Assembly: GCA_965221575.1 (NCBI GenBank)
Contig: CBDCSM010000012.1
Location: 930,001 to 994,000, forward strand
Direction: 5' to 3'
DNA length: 64,000 nucleotides
Source: JAPPHA01 sp965221575
GTDB lineage: Bacteria > Pseudomonadota > Alphaproteobacteria > Rhodobacterales > Rhodobacteraceae
Shown here: positions 52,442-61,883 of the stretch, piece by piece
Position numbering within the stretch: the first letter of the stretch is position 1
Layout: the number at the start of each line of letters is the position of its first letter
Notes under the pieces: generated by a model
Seen by the model: the letters and a program-made list of their open reading frames with translations, nothing else
The model's database searches: none
Told to the model about the DNA's origin: nothing
Translations under genes and position numbers: made by a program

Positions 52442-53041
52442 TTAGCTAAACCCGATTTCCTCTCTTTGTCCCAGCAATCGTTTTGCGAGAGTTCTCCGTC
52501 CTCGCGCCGTCAGGCTTTCGACAGCCTCGACGCTCGTACCCATGATGTCCGCAATCTCGGGGTTGGACAGCTGTTCAAGGTGACGCAAGGTGACCGCGAC
52601 CCTGCACCGTTCGGGCAATGTCGCAAGTGCCGCATGCAGCGCCTTCGCTCGATCCGCGTCCAGGAGCTTCTGTTCGGGACCGGCCGCATTGTCCCTGATT
52701 TCATTGACATCGACTGTCGCGCCATTCGTGTCCTCACCGGAAGAATAACGCATGTGCCGTTTTCGCTGACGAAGCCTGTCCAGAGACAGGTTCGTCGCGA
52801 CGCGATACAGCCAGGTCGAAACGCGCGCGACGCCGGGACGCCAGTCTCCGGCGATCTGCCACAAGCGAAGCATCGCTTCCTGAACGACATCTTCGGCTTC
52901 GGAGTAATCGCCGAGGACGCGGTACGACAGGGAAAGCACACGCGGCGTGTGGCGGGTCGCCAATAGCCGCGCCGCGCCGATATCTCCGACTGCGAACCTT
53001 GCCATGAGTTCGTCGTCCGAGAGTTCCGTCGTTGCGTTCAC
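52442..53041 (-). CDS. ECF RNA polymerase sigma factor
   Basis: Extracytoplasmic-function sigma factor of 199 residues. Region 2 is VLSLSYRVLGDYSEAEDVVQEAMLRLWQ with the core-binding and -10 parts, and STWLYRVATNLSLDRLRQRK is region 2.4; region 4 ends with LSNPEIADIMGTSVEAVESLTARGRRTLAK, the -35 helix-turn-helix. I start it at GTG 53041, with AGGGG at 7 nt; an ATG at 53107 is possible. It is transcribed with an EF-hand protein upstream and a membrane protein plus metal-sensor-like protein downstream, so it likely controls an envelope response. Confidence 0.9.
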   Translation of the reverse strand: MNATTELSDDELMARFAVGDIGAARLLATRHTPRVLSLSYRVLGDYSEAEDVVQEAMLRLWQIAGDWRPGVARVSTWLYRVATNLSLDRLRQRKRHMRYSSGEDTNGATVDVNEIRDNAAGPEQKLLDADRAKALHAALATLPERCRVAVTLRHLEQLSNPEIADIMGTSVEAVESLTARGRRTLAKRLLGQREEIGFS

Positions 53042-53113
53042 GGCCACGCCCCTGGAATGATTGCATGCCGAACCAGTTGCGGCACAATCGTCCGGCATGC
53101 AACCCATGATTCC

Positions 53114-53623
53114 TCAGTGTCTCCACCTGCCCCACCAGCCGTGACGGCGTTTCTTCGAACGCTCATCAAACTCTGCCTTCGTCAGCTGTCCGTCGCCATC
53201 CGAATCGAGGAATTCCATCATCCGTTCAATTCGGGGCGCATGCAGTTCGGCCATCGAGATGCTACCGTTCTCATCGGAGTCACGTCGATCGAAAAGCCTG
53301 TCGATCCAACGATTCATACGGTCTTCAGAAACGCTTTCCCGATTCTTCCGTGACCTTGAGCGGCGCTCATCCACCAGCCCGGCGATTTCCGCCTTGCTGA
53401 GGCTTCCATCGGAATCGGTGTCTAACTCATTGAATCTGGCGATTCTGTTCGCCTCGAGTTCGGCCATGGTGACAACACCATCGCTGTTCGCATCAAGCTC
53501 ATCGAATTGCAGGGCGTGCGCGCCCCTGGATCGATCAGCGTTGGCCGCGCCAGTCGTTGCCGTGGCTGCAATGGCAACAACCGCAACTGCCAGGATCCGT
53601 GACCCGCCTGGTATGAATCTCAT
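53114..53623 (-). CDS. Exported EF-hand protein
   Basis: A 169-residue secreted calcium-binding-type protein. ATG 53623 has AGGAG at 6 nt and opens a signal peptide of about 29 residues ending in ANAD. Four EF-hand loops follow: D44-E55 (DANSDGVVTMAE), D68-E79 (DTDSDGSLSKAE), D115-E126 (DSDENGSISMAE) and D140-E151 (DSDGDGQLTKAE), all with standard Asp/Asn ligands and the final Glu. The C-terminus is basic and Trp-rich (HGWWGRWRH). It precedes the sigma-factor gene by 72 bp and so may be the periplasmic calcium input of the system, or its regulated product. Confidence 0.88.
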   Translation of the reverse strand: MRFIPGGSRILAVAVVAIAATATTGAANADRSRGAHALQFDELDANSDGVVTMAELEANRIARFNELDTDSDGSLSKAEIAGLVDERRSRSRKNRESVSEDRMNRWIDRLFDRRDSDENGSISMAELHAPRIERMMEFLDSDGDGQLTKAEFDERSKKRRHGWWGRWRH

Positions 53624-54243
53624 CGTCTGCTCCTGTTTTCTTGGCCGACATGATCGTCGCTCCTGTCTGATGATACGTTCAGGTCTTCGGATTCCGTCGC
53701 ACGCGGAAATGATCATCCGGGCGGTTCGTCCCAGTCCTGGAGTCCGGGACGCATCGCCTCTCAACGGGACACCATGACCGCGGCGGGCCGAACCGGACGT
53801 GCGCGCATCGGCCAATTGCAAGATTGTGCGAAAAACGCACCCCGTGGCTTCGGCCGTGGATGTCCATCGCCAAGAAGCTGCGCATTCCACAAACGGCGAA
53901 ACCATGTGGCATAGGAAAGGCGAAGGCCAGGACTCTCGCCTGTACATGTGGATGTCGGACGGAATGTCGCGGGCGTTTGGTCGGCTTGAAGCACCGGAAA
54001 GACTCATACAACCTTTCGTGGCGCATTTGACGAAACTTGCACCTGGCATGGCAAAGCGGCAACTCGCCCACGCTCGCACCCGGGACGCTGCCAAAGGTCT
54101 CTAAGGTTCCACCGGATCCTCTCCCGCCTCTTTGGATGACCCGTAAAGCGCGAACTCAACCACGAGAATTCATGCGATTTACCAATCCCACCTGTCCCGA
54201 AATCGGCGGAAAAAGGCCGGAACCAGGACGGCCAGGAATCTTC
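53624..54243. other. Intergenic region between EF-hand operon and ygfZ
   Basis: About 620 bp. The ECF operon promoter should lie near 53624-53720, but I cannot fix its elements. Short frames on both strands lack ribosome binding sites and family resemblance and were not accepted. Confidence 0.4.
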
Positions 54244-55080
54244 TCAAGCTTCTGGTGGCCTTACCTTGATCCCATCCGCCGACATGTCATCGGACATGCG
54301 ATCAAACCGCAGGTAGGCGATGCCCTTGCCATTGGCCTGGGAAAACAGCGTGCCCGCGACACGGCCGGATGCCCGTATTTCGGTTCCGACCGGAGCCGCA
54401 CCGTCAATGTTCACGACCGCCAGACCCTTGCGGAGCCTGGTCTTGTGCCGCATGCGCGCAGTAACCTCCTGGCCGACATAACATCCCTTGGCAAAATCCA
54501 CGCCGTTGAGGCGCTCAAAACCGGCTTCCAGAATGTATGTCGAATTCGAAACGAGCTCGATTCCCGTTTCCGGAATGCAATTGGCGACCCTGATCGCGGT
54601 CCAGTCGATTTCCCCAGTCCGCGAGGCGGTTGCCGGCCCAGACCGTCCTGACGGCAGCGATACAATTGATCCCGGGAGTCCGTCCTGTTCGCCAGCGCCC
54701 CCATAAAAACGCCAGCCCAGTTCTTCATGCCGCGGGTCCGAAAACGCACCTTGCGGCCTCTGGTTTTCATCGATTCCGCGTTCGACCTCCAGATCGACGG
54801 TTTCAAACTCGACATGTGCACGCAGCTTGTACATCGAAAGACGCTGCATCAACGCGTCGGCCTGGGCCTCGGACACGTCGAGATGTATTTCGCCGTCGCG
54901 TAGGAACAGGAAAAAATCGAAAAGGTACTTCCCCTGGGGAGAAAGAAGCGCCGCGTAAACGAGGCCGTCTTTCAGCTTGTCGACATCGTTGGTGACAATC
55001 CCCTGCAGAAACGCCTTCGCATCGTTCCCTGTTATCCTGAGGACGCGCCTTTCATCAGGTCCTGCTATAGAATCGTTCAT
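54244..55080 (-). CDS. ygfZ: Folate-binding YgfZ/GcvT-like protein
   Basis: A 278-residue tetrahydrofolate-dependent protein that supports iron-sulfur cluster enzymes such as MiaB. The hallmark KGCYVGQE motif lies at about 198-205, with its conserved cysteine. N-terminal LRITGNDAKAFLQGIVTNDV and LSPQGKYLFDFFLF, and central CIPETGIELV, complete the family pattern. Two starts are possible, ATG 55080 and ATG 55095; neither has a strong ribosome binding site. It is divergent from the glycosyltransferase gene, with about 90 bp between starts. Confidence 0.9.
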   Translation of the reverse strand: MNDSIAGPDERRVLRITGNDAKAFLQGIVTNDVDKLKDGLVYAALLSPQGKYLFDFFLFLRDGEIHLDVSEAQADALMQRLSMYKLRAHVEFETVDLEVERGIDENQRPQGAFSDPRHEELGWRFYGGAGEQDGLPGSIVSLPSGRSGPATASRTGEIDWTAIRVANCIPETGIELVSNSTYILEAGFERLNGVDFAKGCYVGQEVTARMRHKTRLRKGLAVVNIDGAAPVGTEIRASGRVAGTLFSQANGKGIAYLRFDRMSDDMSADGIKVRPPEA

Positions 55081-55171
55081 GAACGCGTTTTCCATTCGGT
55101 TCTTTCACGTACAACTACAACACAGTCGGTTTCTGGTTTCAATTGTCCCTGGGCCATGTTTCAATTTACCG

Positions 55172-55858
55172 ATGCCGGCACCGTTATCCGTCATTATTCC
55201 GACACTTGACTCGGCTTCGTCGATGGAAACGACACTTGCTTCGCTCGTGGCGGGCGTTCACGCCGGTCTCGTCAGGGAAGTGATCTTTGCGGACGGTGGA
55301 TCCCGGGATGACATCCGCGCTCTCGCGGATGTCTCCGGCGCCCGGCTGATCGAGACCGCGCGCGCCGGCCGTGGAGGTCAGTTAAAGGCAGGCGCCAGAG
55401 TCGCGAAGGGCGACTGGTTTCTCTTCTTGCACTCGGACACGGAATTGGGAGGTGACTGGCCGATTGCCGTGAAAGCTCATCTGCACAATCCTGATGCGGC
55501 TGGCTACTTCCGGCTTCGCTTTGATGAGACCGGCCTGTTCCCGGCAATGATCGCCGCCTGGGCGAATCTCCGCTCCCGGGTTTTTCGCATGCCCTATGGA
55601 GACCAGGGCCTCCTGATACATCGTGACCTCTATGAAGCGGTCGGAGGGTACCCTGATCAACCGTTGATGGAAGACGTCGCGATCTGTCAACGGATTGGCC
55701 GCAGACTGACCCGGTTGTCCGCCGTGGCGGTTACCAGCGCGGATCGTTACGTCCGTGACGGCTGGTTACGCCGCGGAACCCGCAATATCGCTACCCTGGT
55801 CCTGTACCTGTTCGGGCGTGATCCCGAACGGTTAGAGGAATTTTACCGGGGGGATTGA
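55172..55858 (+). CDS. TIGR04283-type glycosyltransferase
   Basis: Family 2 glycosyltransferase of 228 residues. The sequence LSVIIPTLDSASSMETTLAS, EVIFADGGSRDD and GDWFLFLHSDTEL gives the nucleotide-sugar Rossmann core and a HSDTEL metal motif in place of the usual DxD. GDQGLLIHRDLYEAVGGYPD and LMEDVAICQRIGR are typical of TIGR04283, a family linked with arsenosugar synthesis in some bacteria. No arsenic genes are near, so the acceptor is unknown. ATG 55172 is chosen because it starts directly before the core; longer readings run into the divergent ygfZ gene. Confidence 0.82.
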   Translation: MPAPLSVIIPTLDSASSMETTLASLVAGVHAGLVREVIFADGGSRDDIRALADVSGARLIETARAGRGGQLKAGARVAKGDWFLFLHSDTELGGDWPIAVKAHLHNPDAAGYFRLRFDETGLFPAMIAAWANLRSRVFRMPYGDQGLLIHRDLYEAVGGYPDQPLMEDVAICQRIGRRLTRLSAVAVTSADRYVRDGWLRRGTRNIATLVLYLFGRDPERLEEFYRGD

Positions 55859-55881
55859 TCTGCAGCCAAGTCCCGGCACCC

Positions 55882-57750
55882 TCATTTCCAGACCAGCTTT
55901 ATCAGTCTTCTCAACGCGTTCTTCGGCTCTTTCCTGACTTCCTCCGGGCCAGGCAGAACGGCTTGCCACGGTCGGCGGCCCGGGCGAATCGTCGGGCCGA
56001 ACTGCAAATTGAACAAGTTGGTATAAATATCGCATTTCAAGAGCAATTCTTCGTGGGTCCCCTTGTCGACCACCTGCCCCCGATCCATGACGATGATCAC
56101 GTCGGAATCCAGGATGGTCGTCAACCGATGAGCAATGACCAGGGTTGTCCGGGATCTCGAAAGCTCCGCCAGGGCACTCTTGATCAGGGCTTCGGATTCG
56201 GCATCCAGGGCCGACGTCGGCTCATCGAGCAAGAGTATGGGCGCATCACGAAGAATGGCCCTGGCGATCGACAGGCGCTGACGCTCTCCGCCCGAAAGCG
56301 CTTGCCGTGATGGCTCGATCCGGGTTTCGTACGCGTTCGGGAGGGACTTGATGAACTGGTGGGCATTGGCCGCCTTTGCCGCGGCGATGCAGTCGTCGTC
56401 GGATTTCCCGACCGAGCCGAAGGCGATGTTCTCGAGTATCGTTCCGCTGAGCAGTACGCTTTCCTGCGAAACGACCGAGATCTGTTCCCGCAGTGCAACA
56501 AGGGTGTATGCCCGGATGTCCCGACCGTCGATTTCGATCGTTCCGTCACTGACGTCGAACAGGCGTGGAATCAGGTTGAACAGCGTGGACTTCCCCGCTC
56601 CCGATCGTCCGACGATCGCAATCGTCTGACCGGGTTCGATTTCGAGGCTGATGTCCCGAAGGGCAACGTATCCGTCCGGGTAAACGAATCCGACATCGCG
56701 AAACTGGATGGTACCGACGGCCTTTTCTCCCGGCTCGAAGGAAATGCTCCCGTCCTTGATCGTGTTCTGGACATCGAAAATCGAAAAAACCCTTTCAAGG
56801 GCGGCCTGACCTTGCTTGGCGACCGCATAGGCCAATCCCAGTCTCTGCGCCGGGTTCGTGATGACGCCAATGCCGGTCAGCAATCCGACAAATCCGGCAA
56901 GGTCCAGCGCTCCTGCCTGAATTCGATAGGAAACAAGAAACAGCAGGGCCGCAACGGCCAGCCCGCCAAGAATTTCGATCAACGGGGCGACACTCAGGCG
57001 CCAGTTTTCCAGCGAGACACGCAGGCGGTGCAATCTGCCGAACGAGTCGTCGGCCGAGGACTGCAGCCTCGATTCCAGACCGTAGGTGCGAATCATCCGG
57101 ATTCCGGACAGCCCTTCGTGCACCGACGACGTCATCCGCGCGATTTCCTTCTGGGTCGAAATCGCGAGGTTGCGAACATAGGTTCCGACGATCCCGACGG
57201 GGCCGAACGCAAACAGGAAAATGCCGATCAGCGCGACCGTCATTACCCAGTCGATGGAAACCATGACGGCGATGGTCGAGAGTATGATGAGGATGCCGGA
57301 TGCAATTCCGAATACCTCGCCCGTCGAACCACGGACAACTTCCAGGTCCGCCGAAAAGCGAACTGAAAGCGCGGCGGGGGACTCAGCCAGCAGACTGCTG
57401 AGGTCCATGTACAAAAGCGACTGGTACAGTCTCGACTGCATGCGGGACTGGACCTTTGACATGATCCGATTGACAAGCGTCTTCCGGCTGTAGTCGCCCA
57501 GGCCCTTGACAACCGTCAAAGCGATTATTCCTGCCGGACCCCAGACCACGACGTTGGACCCCTCGGTCTCGAGGCCGGACATGGCGTACTGCATGAACTT
57601 GGCGTAGCCGGCCCCCGCGATGCCGACGATGATCATCAGGAGCGCCACGACAACGAATTGCACGCTGTGCGGTCGCAGCCATTCCCGGAAGAATCTCAGA
57701 TAGGTCCTGTAGACGGGTACGGGAGGACCGGTCGGAGCGGTTTCACTCAT
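55882..57750 (-). CDS. MsbA-like ABC exporter (fused TMD-NBD)
   Basis: Half-transporter of 622 residues with six transmembrane helices (about 30-325) and a C-terminal ATPase. Walker A GRSGAGKST, Q-loop ISVVSQESVLLSGTI, signature ALSGGERQRLSIARA and Walker B ILLLDEPTSALD are complete; the H-loop is LVIAHRLTT. It probably works as a homodimer, exporting lipids or hydrophobic compounds; MsbA-like lipid A flippase is the usual assignment for this length and pattern. It ends 24 bp from the convergent glycosyltransferase gene. The start ATG 57750 has only a weak ribosome binding site. Confidence 0.88.
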   Translation of the reverse strand: MSETAPTGPPVPVYRTYLRFFREWLRPHSVQFVVVALLMIIVGIAGAGYAKFMQYAMSGLETEGSNVVVWGPAGIIALTVVKGLGDYSRKTLVNRIMSKVQSRMQSRLYQSLLYMDLSSLLAESPAALSVRFSADLEVVRGSTGEVFGIASGILIILSTIAVMVSIDWVMTVALIGIFLFAFGPVGIVGTYVRNLAISTQKEIARMTSSVHEGLSGIRMIRTYGLESRLQSSADDSFGRLHRLRVSLENWRLSVAPLIEILGGLAVAALLFLVSYRIQAGALDLAGFVGLLTGIGVITNPAQRLGLAYAVAKQGQAALERVFSIFDVQNTIKDGSISFEPGEKAVGTIQFRDVGFVYPDGYVALRDISLEIEPGQTIAIVGRSGAGKSTLFNLIPRLFDVSDGTIEIDGRDIRAYTLVALREQISVVSQESVLLSGTILENIAFGSVGKSDDDCIAAAKAANAHQFIKSLPNAYETRIEPSRQALSGGERQRLSIARAILRDAPILLLDEPTSALDAESEALIKSALAELSRSRTTLVIAHRLTTILDSDVIIVMDRGQVVDKGTHEELLLKCDIYTNLFNLQFGPTIRPGRRPWQAVLPGPEEVRKEPKNALRRLIKLVWK

Positions 57751-58317
57751 GTGTGGTCAGTACACCAATTTGCGGAAGCTCAACGCTAGCATGTTGAGAA
57801 CCCTTCTCCAAGTTGACCCGGACACAAAAGCCGATCCCCGTTTTTGGCAACACGCTTACCCGGTTTCACGGCGTAGCGGGAAAGGCGGACTGTTCCGGGT
57901 TCCGAAGGCCAAGTCGAACAAATGAATGTCCGTACTTTCTCCTCTGAAAACCTGGTGGCTTTCCCGGACCGACGACCATTCCGCCCGATCACGAGCGATC
58001 GGCTCCGAACACCTCAAGGCGCGATGGCGGCAACTTCGCCTGGCCGGTCCGGGGGCCGCCGAAAAACACGCGCAGCGCGACAGGTGACTGAACGGCCCAC
58101 CCACTCGCTCGCCTCGCTCGGATGTGACGCGTGCGTGAATCCCTCTTGCGAGTCGTGCTCCCGCTTGAACACTGTCGAATCCCGGTGATAAACGCCGTGG
58201 CAATTTTTGATCTGCACCGAAGATTCGCCGGATGGCGTACGCGCATTCAGTCCAGGCCTCCGTTTCCCGCCTGGCCGATTCCTTCCGCAAATCCGGGTCA
58301 AAAGGAGGTCGCATCGC
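57751..58317. other. Intergenic region between ABC exporter and aminotransferase
   Basis: About 570 bp between divergent genes. A long minus-strand open frame (57856-58719) overlaps the aminotransferase in antisense and shows no family resemblance; rejected. The ribosome binding site of the aminotransferase (AAAGGAGGT) is at its right end. Nothing else was found. Confidence 0.45.
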
Positions 58318-59556
58318 ATGTTGCTGAACAGAGGCCGGAACTCGGTCGCAATTCCCGGTCCCTCGATCATCCCCGACAGGGTCCTTGCGGCGATGCAACG
58401 TCCCTCGCCCAATATCTACGACGGCGAACTCCTCGACATCGCGGAGTCGCTTTTTCCCGACCTGAAGAGCGTCGCCAGGACCGACGGAAACGTCGCGATA
58501 TACATCGCGAATGGTCACGGGTCCTGGGAAGCGGGCATCAGCAATGTCCTGTCTCCCGGTGACCGGGTCATTGCGCTCAACACCGGCTTCTTCGGCTCCC
58601 GCTGGGCCTTCATGGCGCGTACCATGGGCATCGACGTGGAAGTTCTCGATTTCGGCATGGATGAATGCTTCGACCCAGATGCTCTTCGCGACCGCCTCAA
58701 GGCCGACACTTCCCCACACGTAAAGGCGGTTTTCGCGGTCCAGACCGATACTGCCTCGTCAGTCAGAAACGATATTCCCGAACTCAGAGCCGTATTGGAT
58801 GACGTCGGCCATGACTCGTTGCTCATGGTTGACTGCATTGCTTCGCTGGGATGCGAACCTCACGAAATGGACGCATGGGGTGTCGACGTGATGAACGCTG
58901 CATGCCAAAAAGGATTGATGACGCCTGCCGGCATGTCGTTCGTCTATTTCGGTGATCGTGCAAAGGAGGCAAGGGCAAGGGTGTCCCGCGTCTCCGGCTA
59001 CTGGGACTGGTTGCCGAGGACCGAACCCGAGCATTTCTACCAGCTCTTCGGCGGTACGGCGCCGACCCATCACATATTCGCCCTCAGGGAAGCGCTCGAC
59101 ATTCTGGTCCATGAAGAAGGGGTCGCCAACGCCTGGGCGCGGCACGAGCGGCTGGCAGGGGCGGTCTGGGCGGCCATCGACAGCTGGGCAGACGGATCAA
59201 ACATTCGTCCAGGAGTCTCGGACCCGTCTCATCGATCACACGCCGTCACGACCATAAGGACAAGGAATGACCGTTCCGGAAGCCACGACGGCGATACCGA
59301 CGCCGACCGCATTCGGCAATGGTGCGAATCCCGATCCGGGGTGACCCTGGGAATCGGACTCGGTTTCCCCGATCACCTGTCCGGGTCGGCATTCAGAATC
59401 GGTCACATGGGACATCTCAACCCGCCGATGATCCTCGGCACCCTCGGATGCATCGACTCCGCGCTGAAGGCGCTCGGGATACCGCACGGCGACGGTGCGC
59501 TGGAAGCCGCGTCCCGTGCAATCTCAGAGGCGGATACTACATTCGGACTCGAATAG
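58318..59556 (+). CDS. Class V aminotransferase (alanine-glyoxylate/ureidoglycine-glyoxylate type)
   Basis: PLP-dependent aminotransferase of 412 residues from ATG 58318, which has an excellent AAAGGAGGT. SVAIPGPSIIPDRVLAAMQR, NGHGSWEAGISNVLSPGDRV and VDCIASLGCEPHEMDAWGVD are typical of the AGXT/serine-pyruvate group, and the PLP lysine is K198 in ACQKGLMTPAG. Its 3' end overlaps the convergent allA stop by 33 bp. Placement beside allantoin genes suggests a role in glyoxylate or ureidoglycine transamination, the PucG-like reaction, but alanine- or serine-glyoxylate activity is equally possible on sequence alone. Confidence 0.82.
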   Translation: MLLNRGRNSVAIPGPSIIPDRVLAAMQRPSPNIYDGELLDIAESLFPDLKSVARTDGNVAIYIANGHGSWEAGISNVLSPGDRVIALNTGFFGSRWAFMARTMGIDVEVLDFGMDECFDPDALRDRLKADTSPHVKAVFAVQTDTASSVRNDIPELRAVLDDVGHDSLLMVDCIASLGCEPHEMDAWGVDVMNAACQKGLMTPAGMSFVYFGDRAKEARARVSRVSGYWDWLPRTEPEHFYQLFGGTAPTHHIFALREALDILVHEEGVANAWARHERLAGAVWAAIDSWADGSNIRPGVSDPSHRSHAVTTIRTRNDRSGSHDGDTDADRIRQWCESRSGVTLGIGLGFPDHLSGSAFRIGHMGHLNPPMILGTLGCIDSALKALGIPHGDGALEAASRAISEADTTFGLE

Positions 59557-59994
59557 GATCTCTTCCAGATTGGTCGAGGTCTCTTCACGGTCGACAACCA
59601 GGAAAGACTGTTGCCGATCCAGGATCAATAGCGGGTGATGCCAGGTTCCCCGTCGAAGACTGACGCCCTGCCATCTCTTGCACAGGAATGCGCGGCATGA
59701 ATCCGGTTCAGGGACATCCGCGACGACCACGAGCCAGTCGCCACCGTCCAACGGCATGAACGCCTGCGAACTCCTGGGATGACGCTCAAGCATGCGAACG
59801 AGAAGAGGTCGGCGCCTGGCCTCGAAGATCGAAATCGCGGTTGGATCATCGCAATCGATAAACGCCAGTGCATGGTGCCGGGTTACAAAGCCGGAGTTGA
59901 TCTCGACCAGGTCATTACGGGTCCGTGACGCCTCGATGATGTCTCCGAAAGGTTCGAATGCCGCGCCGACAAGAGGTTCCGCACGGATGATCAT
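59524..59994 (-). CDS. allA: Ureidoglycolate lyase
   Basis: Splits ureidoglycolate into glyoxylate and urea, the last step of this allantoin route. The 156-residue protein matches AllA: IRAEPLVGAAFEPFGDIIEA, RMLERHPRSSQAFMPLDGGD (substrate region) and RGTWHHPLLIL. ATG 59994 overlaps the allE stop as ATGA, so the two are coupled. Its stop lies within the 3' end of the convergent aminotransferase gene. Confidence 0.92.
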   Translation of the reverse strand: MIIRAEPLVGAAFEPFGDIIEASRTRNDLVEINSGFVTRHHALAFIDCDDPTAISIFEARRRPLLVRMLERHPRSSQAFMPLDGGDWLVVVADVPEPDSCRAFLCKRWQGVSLRRGTWHHPLLILDRQQSFLVVDREETSTNLEEILFESECSIRL

Positions 59995-60830
59995 TGGCTC
60001 GCGATGCCAAGCTCCGGATGGCGATTCACATCCTTGTACAGAAGGTACCTGAATCGTCCGGGGCCACCCGCGTAGCATGCCTGAGGGCAGAATGCCCGCA
60101 GCCACACGAAATCCCCCTGCTCCAGTTCAACCCAATCGCGATTGAGGCGATAGGCTGCCTTCCCCTCGAGGACAAAAATCCCGTGTTCCATGACATGGGT
60201 TTCCATGAACGGGATCGTCCCGCCCGGCTCGAAGGTCACGATGTTGACATGCATGTCGTGGCGGATGTCGTCCGGTTCGACAAACCGGGTCGTCAGCCAG
60301 GCACCCCCGGAATTCTTCATCTCTTCGGGCGTGACCTCGGCTTCATTCAATACGAACGATTTCGGCATTGAAACACCCTGGACCGGCTGATACCGCTTTC
60401 TGATCCAGATGAACCGCGCGGGACGATCGGAATCCGGCGAATTGAACACGTTCCATCGGGCCCCTGGGCCGACATAGATGTAATCGCCGCGTGCGATCCC
60501 TGACTTTCTGTCATCAATCACGAGGTCGAGTGCGCCCGACACCACGAAAAGCACGGCTTCGGCCTGCGGGTCAGGCTCAGGACGGGAGCTGCCGCCGCCC
60601 GGGCCCACTTCCATCACGTACTGGGCAAATGTCTCGCTGAAACCACTCATGGGACGCGCGACGATCCAGGCCCGCGTATTCTGCCAATGCGGCAGATTGC
60701 TCGTCACGATGTCGCGCATGACATCCCGCGGAATGACCGCGTAGGCTTCGGTAAAGACAGCCCTTCCGGTCAGAAGCGAATTCTGGTCGGGAAGACCGCC
60801 AGGTCCATCCCGGAAATCGGTATCACTCAT
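59991..60830 (-). CDS. allE: (S)-ureidoglycine aminohydrolase
   Basis: Bicupin of 279 residues that converts (S)-ureidoglycine to (S)-ureidoglycolate and ammonia. The first cupin half carries GGGSSRPEPDPQAEAVLFVV and GDYIYVGPGARWNVF; the second has TFEPGGTIPFMETHVMEHGI, with the manganese-binding EHxxxHxxE-like ligands, and WVELEQGDFVWLRAFCPQAC. The order with puuE upstream and allA downstream supports the assignment. It follows puuE by 168 bp. Confidence 0.92.
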   Translation of the reverse strand: MSDTDFRDGPGGLPDQNSLLTGRAVFTEAYAVIPRDVMRDIVTSNLPHWQNTRAWIVARPMSGFSETFAQYVMEVGPGGGSSRPEPDPQAEAVLFVVSGALDLVIDDRKSGIARGDYIYVGPGARWNVFNSPDSDRPARFIWIRKRYQPVQGVSMPKSFVLNEAEVTPEEMKNSGGAWLTTRFVEPDDIRHDMHVNIVTFEPGGTIPFMETHVMEHGIFVLEGKAAYRLNRDWVELEQGDFVWLRAFCPQACYAGGPGRFRYLLYKDVNRHPELGIASQ

Positions 60831-60998
60831 TGCTCTCGCATATCACTATCTGGGCACATTTCTCCCGACACATGAGCGTCAACGCGTTTTGCTCACAGCC
60901 TTGCCGCGATCTTCCAGACTGAACAGAACAACGCAGCGTCAGCTACTCGGCGCGTCTCGCATACGCGGTATTCGCCTCGACCGGCAGCCGGGAACCGG

Positions 60999-61883
60999 TC
61001 ATTCAGGATGCCACGTCCTCCAGTGGCGGGCAATATCGATCCGGGTTGCGACCCATACATCGTCCAGCCGTTTGACATGATCGAGGAAGCGGCCCAGCGA
61101 TGCCGCCCTGCCCGGCCTGCCCACAAGCCGACAATGCAATCCGACCGACATCATCCGGTTTCCTTCGCAGCGAATAACCTCGAGGCTGTCCAACAGATAC
61201 CGCTCGAACTGTTCACCGGAGTTGAATCCCTGGGCAGTCGCGAACCGCATGTCGTTGGCATCAAGCGTATATGGAACAATCAGGAGCCCGTCTTCGTAGT
61301 ACGGGAGGTCGTCGGCATAACTGTCGGCCGAGTATTCGAAGCCCATTTCCCTCGCCAGGTCCCTTGTGTGGATAGATGTCCGTCCCTGGTACAGTCCGGC
61401 CGGTTTGCTGCCGGTCACACGTTCGTGGATATCGACAGCATCCTGCAAATGGCGGCGCTCTTCATCTTTCGTCGCGTCCCGGTAATCGATCCACTTCAGG
61501 CCATGGGTGGCGACTTCCCAGTTCGCCTTCAACATGGCATTCACGGCCTGCGGGTTTTTTTCGAGGGCGGTGGCGACGCCGAATACGGTTACGGGCAACT
61601 GCCGTTCGGTGAACATCCGATACAGTCTCCAGAACCCTGCCCGCGACCCGTATTCGTAAATCGACTCCATGTTCATGTGGCGCTGATTCGGCCACGGCAC
61701 GGCGCCAATGATCTCCGAAAGAAACGCCTCCGACGCCTGGTCGCCATGGAGAATGTTGTTCTCGCCGCCCTCTTCGTAATTGACGACGAAATTGATCGCG
61801 ACCCTGGCGCCCCCGGGCCATTTCGCGTCCGGAACGGAGGCGCCGTAGCCCACCATGTCGCGGGGATATTCAACCGGAGACAT
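60999..61883 (-). CDS. puuE: PuuE-type allantoinase (polysaccharide deacetylase family)
   Basis: Metal-independent allantoinase of 294 residues hydrolysing allantoin to allantoate. ATG 61883 has GGAGGAA at 7 nt and gives SPVEYPRDMVGYGASVPDAK, the expected N-terminus. NodB-fold landmarks are RVAINFVVNYEEGGENNILH, ESIYEYGSRAGFWRLYRMF and ATHGLKWIDYRDATKDEER. The start overlaps the upstream aminotransferase by 14 bp. Allantoate amidohydrolase (allC), the next enzyme, is not in the window. Confidence 0.92.
   Translation of the reverse strand: MSPVEYPRDMVGYGASVPDAKWPGGARVAINFVVNYEEGGENNILHGDQASEAFLSEIIGAVPWPNQRHMNMESIYEYGSRAGFWRLYRMFTERQLPVTVFGVATALEKNPQAVNAMLKANWEVATHGLKWIDYRDATKDEERRHLQDAVDIHERVTGSKPAGLYQGRTSIHTRDLAREMGFEYSADSYADDLPYYEDGLLIVPYTLDANDMRFATAQGFNSGEQFERYLLDSLEVIRCEGNRMMSVGLHCRLVGRPGRAASLGRFLDHVKRLDDVWVATRIDIARHWRTWHPE

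Noticed and set aside
52115..52966. 283-codon plus-strand frame over the ECF sigma and anti-sigma genes
   Set aside because: Antisense to genes with clear sigma-factor regions and overlap-coupled starts; no ribosome binding site or family.
57856..58719. 287-codon minus-strand open frame upstream of and over the class V aminotransferase
   Set aside because: Mostly antisense to the aminotransferase, which has an excellent ribosome binding site and motifs; no recognisable domain in the antisense frame.
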